Shown here: piece after piece, positions 59,305 through 64,000 of the stretch
Layout of the letters: each line of letters begins with the position of its first letter
Position numbering within the stretch: the stretch's first letter is position 1
Translations under genes and position numbers: made by a program
DNA from: Brassica napus
Lineage: Eukaryota; Streptophyta; Magnoliopsida; Brassicales; Brassicaceae
Length of the DNA stretch: 64,000 nt
Assembly (NCBI RefSeq): GCF_020379485.1
Contig: NC_063437.1
Span: 6,086,806 to 6,150,805 of the forward strand
Direction of reading: 5' to 3'
The notes under the pieces: model-generated
Database searches by the model: none
Seen by the model: the letters and a program-made list of their open reading frames with translations, nothing else
What the model was told of the DNA's origin: nothing

Positions 59305-60975
59305 GTATGCTTAGCCAACGAAATTTACAAAATGTTAAGAGGGTCAGAAGTCCTCGCCAGTGGAAGAAATCAGGTTTGCTCTTTGGCTTCTTATTTATAC
59401 ATTGCTTGCCGGCAAGAGGACAAGACAAGATCCATTAAGAGTACCAAAAAATTTTGGTTTATTTGTATATATGTATGTTAGACTGTTAGTCACTGTTCTT
59501 CTTTTCTTTCTTAACTCATGCCACTTTTACAAAAGAATAAATAGTCAAACAGTTGGCAGTTGGAGCTTGAAACCGGACAATCTGTTGAAATGGGAACCAT
59601 CCACGCCGGAGATTTTATGGTGAGTTCTTCTTAAATCAAGTGCTTTTGGCTTCTTATTTGTGGTTTTAACTTTCCTGGTTGGAAACGGTGAAAGCGGCTC
59701 AAGAGTCTGTGCAGAAGTTAAAGGAGTTCAATATAAGGTTACATCATTAACCACTACTGTCTTATCGTTTTTTATGTTTTTGTCGTTTTTATGATTATTC
59801 ATACATGGAGCTTTAACCCTTTGGTTGCAAGACGAGTCACATACCTATTGCAGCAGAAGTTATAAACAACACAGCTCTCTGATTAGAAGAAGCCTCTTCG
59901 AGGTCTGTTCTATACACATTTTCTATACTTGAATGTTATAGCATCAGAAATTCACTTAAAACAAACAATCTCTGATATTGAACTCCTTGCAGGTGTATTG
60001 GTGGCAACTGGACTAGCGGAAGATGTATAAGCCGGAAAACCGGACTGACATAAACGATAAAATAAGAAAGGATGTTAAGGAAATATACGAATGTAAAGAC
60101 AAATACAATAATGATAAGAAATCGTATTCGCAAAGAGACATGGAGTCGAGATATGATCTCTTTCCTTAACTCAAAATATTCGCTCCGTTAGTGAGACAGA
60201 ACTGTACGAATATAGAGTCCCAGGATAAAACCATGGCAGACGAATCACGCCTCACCCGTGATCGTCCTATCGAACTATAAACTCTACGAAACACTCTCGC
60301 AATATAGACTTACGTAGAGGGATTTTTGCTGTTGGATTTCGATTCGGAAAAAGGTTAAGAAATAAAGGAAGAGGAGAGACGATATTTAAAGAAACGGAGA
60401 CGACCCACTTCCTGCAACAGCTGCTGCACGTGGGCGAGAATCTCGCGGAGATCGAGGGAAGTTGAGTTCCGAAACTTCTTCCTCAAGACTCTCTGTTATC
60501 TCGTTTAAAATTTTCGAGAGGATAACATGCATGACGTTTTTATTTTCTAGACAAACTACTTGTCGTTTTAAATAAAATTGTATGCTATTTTTTCCTGAAA
60601 TAAATGGCAAAACGTTGAGCTTAACTTGGTCCAAAAAAAATACTTCTTATTTTGGCCCTCCACCCAAGCCTACGCCGAGTCGAGCCGGCCGGACGGCGGC
60701 GGTGCGCGCGTGGGGAGCCTTCTCTCCCCTTGAACTGTTTAACCTCTCATAGCATGAAGCCATATATATATAACTCAACATTGAGTCTCCCAACCGATGT
60801 GGGACTTTACTCAGTTTCTTCATTAAAGCCAAAAGGCTTTTTATTAACTCGTAGACCCATTTCTCTTTAATTCTTGCCTTATATTATTTTACCCATTTGG
60901 TTTGATAATTTAGGCCCAACAGAAGAAACTATAAGAAACTCTTACATAGATCTCTACCCTCACTTTTCCAAGATC
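59305..60975 (+). pseudogene. General transcription factor TFIIB pseudogene, split by a solo LTR
   Basis: TFIIB bridges TBP-bound promoters and RNA polymerase II. Pieces of the two cyclin-like repeats occur in order, separated by introns. 59305-59443 has LANEIYKM...GRNQ...YLYIACRQEDKTRSIK. About 59555-59619 has LELETGQSVEMGTIHAGDFM (a frame change is needed). About 59680-59737 has TVKAAQESVQKLKEFNIR. 59832-59902 matches the ISIAAAVIYIITQLSD region but is frameshifted. 59993-60023 has VLVATGLAEE, continued after the LTR at 60922-60975 as ETIRNSYIDLYPHFSKI. The N-terminal zinc ribbon is absent. Introns are kept, so this is a DNA-level fragment and not a retrocopy. Stops and frameshifts make it non-functional. 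Confidence 0.82.
60024..60921. mobile_element. Solo LTR inside the TFIIB pseudogene
   Basis: An 898-bp TG...CA segment (TGTATAAGCC...GGCCCAACA) flanked by exact GAAGA at 60019-60023 and 60922-60926. Removing it and one GAAGA restores the TFIIB codons GCG GAA GAA ACT ATA, which proves the insertion site. It has no internal coding region. Being an intact non-autonomous element cannot be excluded, but no second LTR is visible within it. Confidence 0.85.
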
Positions 60976-61246
60976 AAACCTGCAGATGGAAAATTTTGAA
61001 CCCTGGCCAGAATGTCTTTTTTTTCTTTTTTTGGACAAACCCTGGCCAGAATGTCTAATATAGCTTTTGCCAGTGCCTTTTGAAAATCTCTACTGTGTTG
61101 CATTGGGGATGAACAATTGTTACCTTAACTATGAATCTATGAGATTGGGGGGTATTTCCAACAGCAGGTGAGGGATTTAGTATTCCTAAACTTCTCCCCA
61201 CAAGGAGTGGCACTTTCAATTGTTTAGAGTCTTTCTATGTCAAGCG
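60976..61246. other. Spacer between the two TFIIB end fragments
   Basis: CCCTGGCCAGAATGTCT occurs twice (about 61000 and 61038). No domain recognised. Confidence 0.4.
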
Positions 61247-61321
61247 GATATATCAGTGGCAACTTGAGTTGCCGAAGAAATTATAGTAAACTCTTACAAA
61301 GATCTCTACCCTCACCCTCGA
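61247..61321 (+). pseudogene. Second TFIIB C-terminal fragment
   Basis: The frame reads DISVAT, a stop, VAEEIIVNSYKDLYPHPR. This is the same end region (ISVATGVAEGTIRNSYKDLYP in the family) as at 59993-60975, but without the LTR and with a TGA in place of Gly. It lies about 345 bp downstream of the first copy, so the last part of the pseudogene was duplicated. Confidence 0.75.
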
Positions 61322-61915
61322 AGTAGTCCTATGTAATTATATCTTGTTTAAACTTTAAAGTCTTTTCCAAGAGTTTATTTCCTTAGAATTGTATTAAGTA
61401 ATCGCACTTCTACATATGCTGTGAAAAATATTACAAATTGTTTAGGTTGAGATTATAAAATTTTATTAATTTTTTTGTATAACTAATTTAAATTTGAAAT
61501 TTAAATTCCAAAACAAATTTAAACCCATACATGACTGGATTAATTAAACAAAAATTGTAATTTTTATCAAACATAACAATTATATAAGATGAGTTTGATG
61601 AACAAAAATAGATTATACATGTTAAATAATTTTATAAATATATTGAATATTAATACTACAAAGAATAATTGACGTAGTTTCTAAAAATATATAATTAAAT
61701 AAAAATTGAAAATGTAATGTATGCAAACTGTAGAAATATAATTTTAATATATTTTGAGGATACTTTCTCTGTTTGATTATTTATTGTACCAAACCTTTGC
61801 CATAAAATATAGATATACATTATAAACTCAAAACCAAATACATTTAGACATATTTAAAATAAACATAATATATGTGTGACGCAAACTTTAGATAATCAAT
61901 CTATTTTAAAATATA
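61322..61915. other. AT-rich repeat DNA, no gene
   Basis: No coding sequence. It leads into the inverted Helitron at 61916. Confidence 0.4.
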
Positions 61916-62562
61916 CTAGATACTGACCCGCCCTTTTAAAGGGCGGGTATTCTATCTATTAAAATATCATTTTTCAATTTTAATATTATTTCTAATTAGA
62001 TGTGTTTCAATATTTTATTATCTAATATGGTTTTATTTTTATAAATTGTAATTCTAATTAGTGCGAGTATGTGTTTGAATAGTTTATTATCTAATATGGT
62101 TTTTATTTTTATAAATTGTAATGTAATTTATTTGTTATTAGTAAAACTGTGTTTACACATATAGGACTGCAAATCCGTTGTTTGTTTAATTCTTAAATAT
62201 ATCACATATATTAATTTGTTTATTTCTTAAATGTATAATCTCAATAAAAATAAAACAGGTTTTTTATGATTTTAAATATAGATATTTTACACAAATTGGC
62301 ATAATGGGTTAATATATTTGTTTATCTCTTAAATGTATAATTCCTGTATAAAAAATAAAACAATCTTTTTAATGATTTTCACTAAATATATTTTAACCAA
62401 AATAGCCTAATGGGTTAACAACGGTTCAATTTGGACTTATCCAATGGGCTTTAAATTTCTGTAGATCATTAAAGATATTAGAAAAAGTTATGGTATATTT
62501 TGTAATTTTTAAAAAAATTCAGGGGCATAATCATAAGAAGGATTTTGCTTTAATAGTATAGA
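61916..62562 (-). mobile_element. Non-autonomous Helitron, 647 bp
   Basis: The minus-strand 5' end A|TCTATACTATTAAAGCAAAA is at 62562. The 3' end carries a perfect hairpin (ACCCGCCCTTT/AAAGGGCGGGT, 61926-61948) before CTAG (61916-61919) with T next. Two internal units share TATCTAATATGGTTTTATTT. Confidence 0.82.
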
Positions 62563-63486
62563 TTACTCTCATTACTTCAAATAAAAAGTTTTCACACCAA
62601 AATTTGAAAAAATAGATTTAATATTCTTATTAAAGAATACCAAATTGTATTATATTAAAATGTTAAAATATTTTGTAATAGTATCATCGAACAAGACACA
62701 TAAACAACAAAATTATGCAATTATACAGTGAATAACATCAAAATTTAGATGATATATTTAACAGTTTTGTTATATAAACTCAATTGTTGACACCCACTCT
62801 ATGTTGATTAATGTATTATATTGGCCCATTGTAAATGTTTGTATTTATAGTTTAGATATTATATAAATATCATATCCAATTTGTATTTTGTTTAACTAAA
62901 TTTAATATAAAACCATTTTTAACATTTAGTCTATCTTATTAAAATATAGATCAATTTTTCAAGTACTAATAAATAGTCCATTTATATTATATACAATAAC
63001 TAAATTCAAATATATACATAATTTTGTACATGAGTAACATAAATTTGACATAAAAATAAATTAAATTTCAAATAATTAATTACTTATTGTATTACCAATT
63101 GTTTTATACGAACTAAAAACATAGTTAATACAAATAGTAAGATATAAAATCAATACTCCTTTTAACATTTAATAGATGTTTAAACATAGGTTTTTGCTGT
63201 CCAAAAATATATATAATTAATAATTTGAACTTTTTAAATATTAGAGTATGAGTACAAGATAAGATTAACAATGAAATACAAAAAAAAACAAAAATAATTA
63301 ATTGTTGAATGTATTACTAATCATTTCTTTGTGTTAAATATAAATCCAACACGATAATAATCCAACAAAAATCTAATAACATTGACCACAATTTATAAAA
63401 CATAGTAATTACCAATAATTTATAAGTTAATAATGATTTTACAAGTTAAAATAAACATCCGCACGGGCATGCGGGTCGAGCTCCAG
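62563..63486 (+). mobile_element. Helitron-type repeat, inverted paralogue of 17195-18420
   Basis: From about 62800 to 63486 it matches the reverse complement of 17195-18470, excluding the hAT insertion there. The degenerate 3' end reads CATCCGCACGGGCATGCGGG, then TCGAGCTCCAG in place of CTAG. It preserves the empty site of the hAT element near 63390-63420. Confidence 0.6.
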
Positions 63487-64000
63487 TTAAACTTAAACCA
63501 ATAAATTTTTTAAGTCAAATATATGAAAATGATTAATAGAATAAAAATATGTGCCACATTAAGCAAAAATCGAAAAACATGCAAACGTTCTATTATAAAT
63601 TTGATGACCTAAATATGAGGAAATCTGGTATTAAGCTTTGAAAAAAAAAGTGGATATCTATTTACCTTAGATAAGAACAAAACAAAATTTTGTTTTAAAT
63701 CAACACTTATCGCAAATGCAAACACGTGAATTTAGAAATACAAATAATTTTATAGCTTTGTTATTAAATAATTTTGTAACAAAGAAAGGTAAAACCTTAC
63801 TGGATTTTGTCTATAGCCTCATAGGAATGGTAAGTGTTGCAAATAACGGAGTAAAACCTGACTGGATTTTGTCTGACTGTTGAACCATTATGCAAGCTTA
63901 TTGGGCAACACCGAAAGCCAAAAAAACGAGTGCTAGTGCATGTGCTTCTCGATTGTCTGATCGCAATGGCTTAGGTCCGCATCGACATAGAGCGGGTTCA
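63487..64000. other. AT-rich DNA then an unassigned segment at the right edge
   Basis: CTGGATTTTGTCT occurs at about 63800 and 63861 in similar surroundings (AAAACCTTACTGG and AAAACCTGACTGG), a local duplication. The last 100 bases are GC-richer and could belong to another element or gene, which cannot be judged here. Confidence 0.35.

Noticed and set aside
60647..60870. Short frames in a GC-rich patch (Arg/Ala-rich)
   Set aside because: They lie wholly inside the solo LTR and have no domain; composition explains them.

Overview
The window is plant nuclear DNA, almost certainly from the genus Brassica or a close Brassicaceae relative. The evidence is intron-rich genes with GT-AG borders, very AT-rich intergenic DNA, many Helitron ends with GC hairpins and CTAG termini, a retrotransposon LTR carrying the GGTCGCTACGTAGCGACC palindrome that I recall from Brassica genomes, and coding exons close to Arabidopsis families. 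Gene density is low: three intact host-type coding units in 64 kb. Most of the rest is transposable elements, often nested, and fragments of other genes. I saw no tRNA or rRNA gene and no CRISPR array.

Intact genes. (1) 13382-16421 (+): a 13-exon ARF GTPase-activating protein of the AGD14/ZIGA4 type, 598 aa, with no break. (2) 38203-40943 (-): a 7-exon cysteine-rich receptor-like kinase (CRK), 659 aa, with two DUF26 domains, a membrane segment and a kinase with all catalytic residues. (3) 45637-46395 (+): a single-exon protein of 252 aa matching the CRK ectodomain without gaps for about 246 residues, then stopping. It is either a secreted DUF26 protein or a truncated CRK copy. The two DUF26 genes face away from each other and are separated by MITE and MULE debris.

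Layout. 1-969: part of an LTR. 3.2-3.7 kb: a collapsed Copia remnant. 5.0-5.8 kb: a chimeric gene remnant (DUF223/RPA-like exon plus stomatin-like exon, own TATA box). 6.7-8.0 kb: two Helitrons joined head to tail. 9.4-12.8 kb: a LINE tail, Helitron-type repeats and a Harbinger-like MITE. 17.2-24.7 kb: a Helitron-type repeat split by a hAT-type element and by a near full-length LINE with a 23-bp target duplication. 25.0-31 kb: a Helitron with two 5' ends, a degenerate LINE and a 2.3-kb Helitron with an internal 736-bp tandem repeat. 31.4-32.6 kb: the 5' end of an unidentified gene. 34.7-37.1 kb: Athila-like leader DNA, duplicated. 41-45 kb: MULE/VANDAL-type debris. 46.7-54.0 kb: a MULE with 55-bp ends split by a complete Copia element that kept its reading frame but has six nonsense codons. 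54.3-55.0 kb: a TRIM-like miniature LTR element. 56.9-58.3 kb: a MULE MITE with a 9-bp target duplication next to a Helitron. 59.3-61.3 kb: TFIIB pseudogene pieces, one split by a solo LTR. 61.9-63.5 kb: two more Helitron copies.

The three host genes do not form a pathway; the CRK and the DUF26-only gene are paralogues. The window's main interest is as a record of nested insertion, rolling-circle transposition and gene-fragment capture. I found no convincing wholly new system. The best leads are the head-to-tail Helitron junction, the array resembling VANC-binding motifs, and the chimeric DUF223/stomatin unit.
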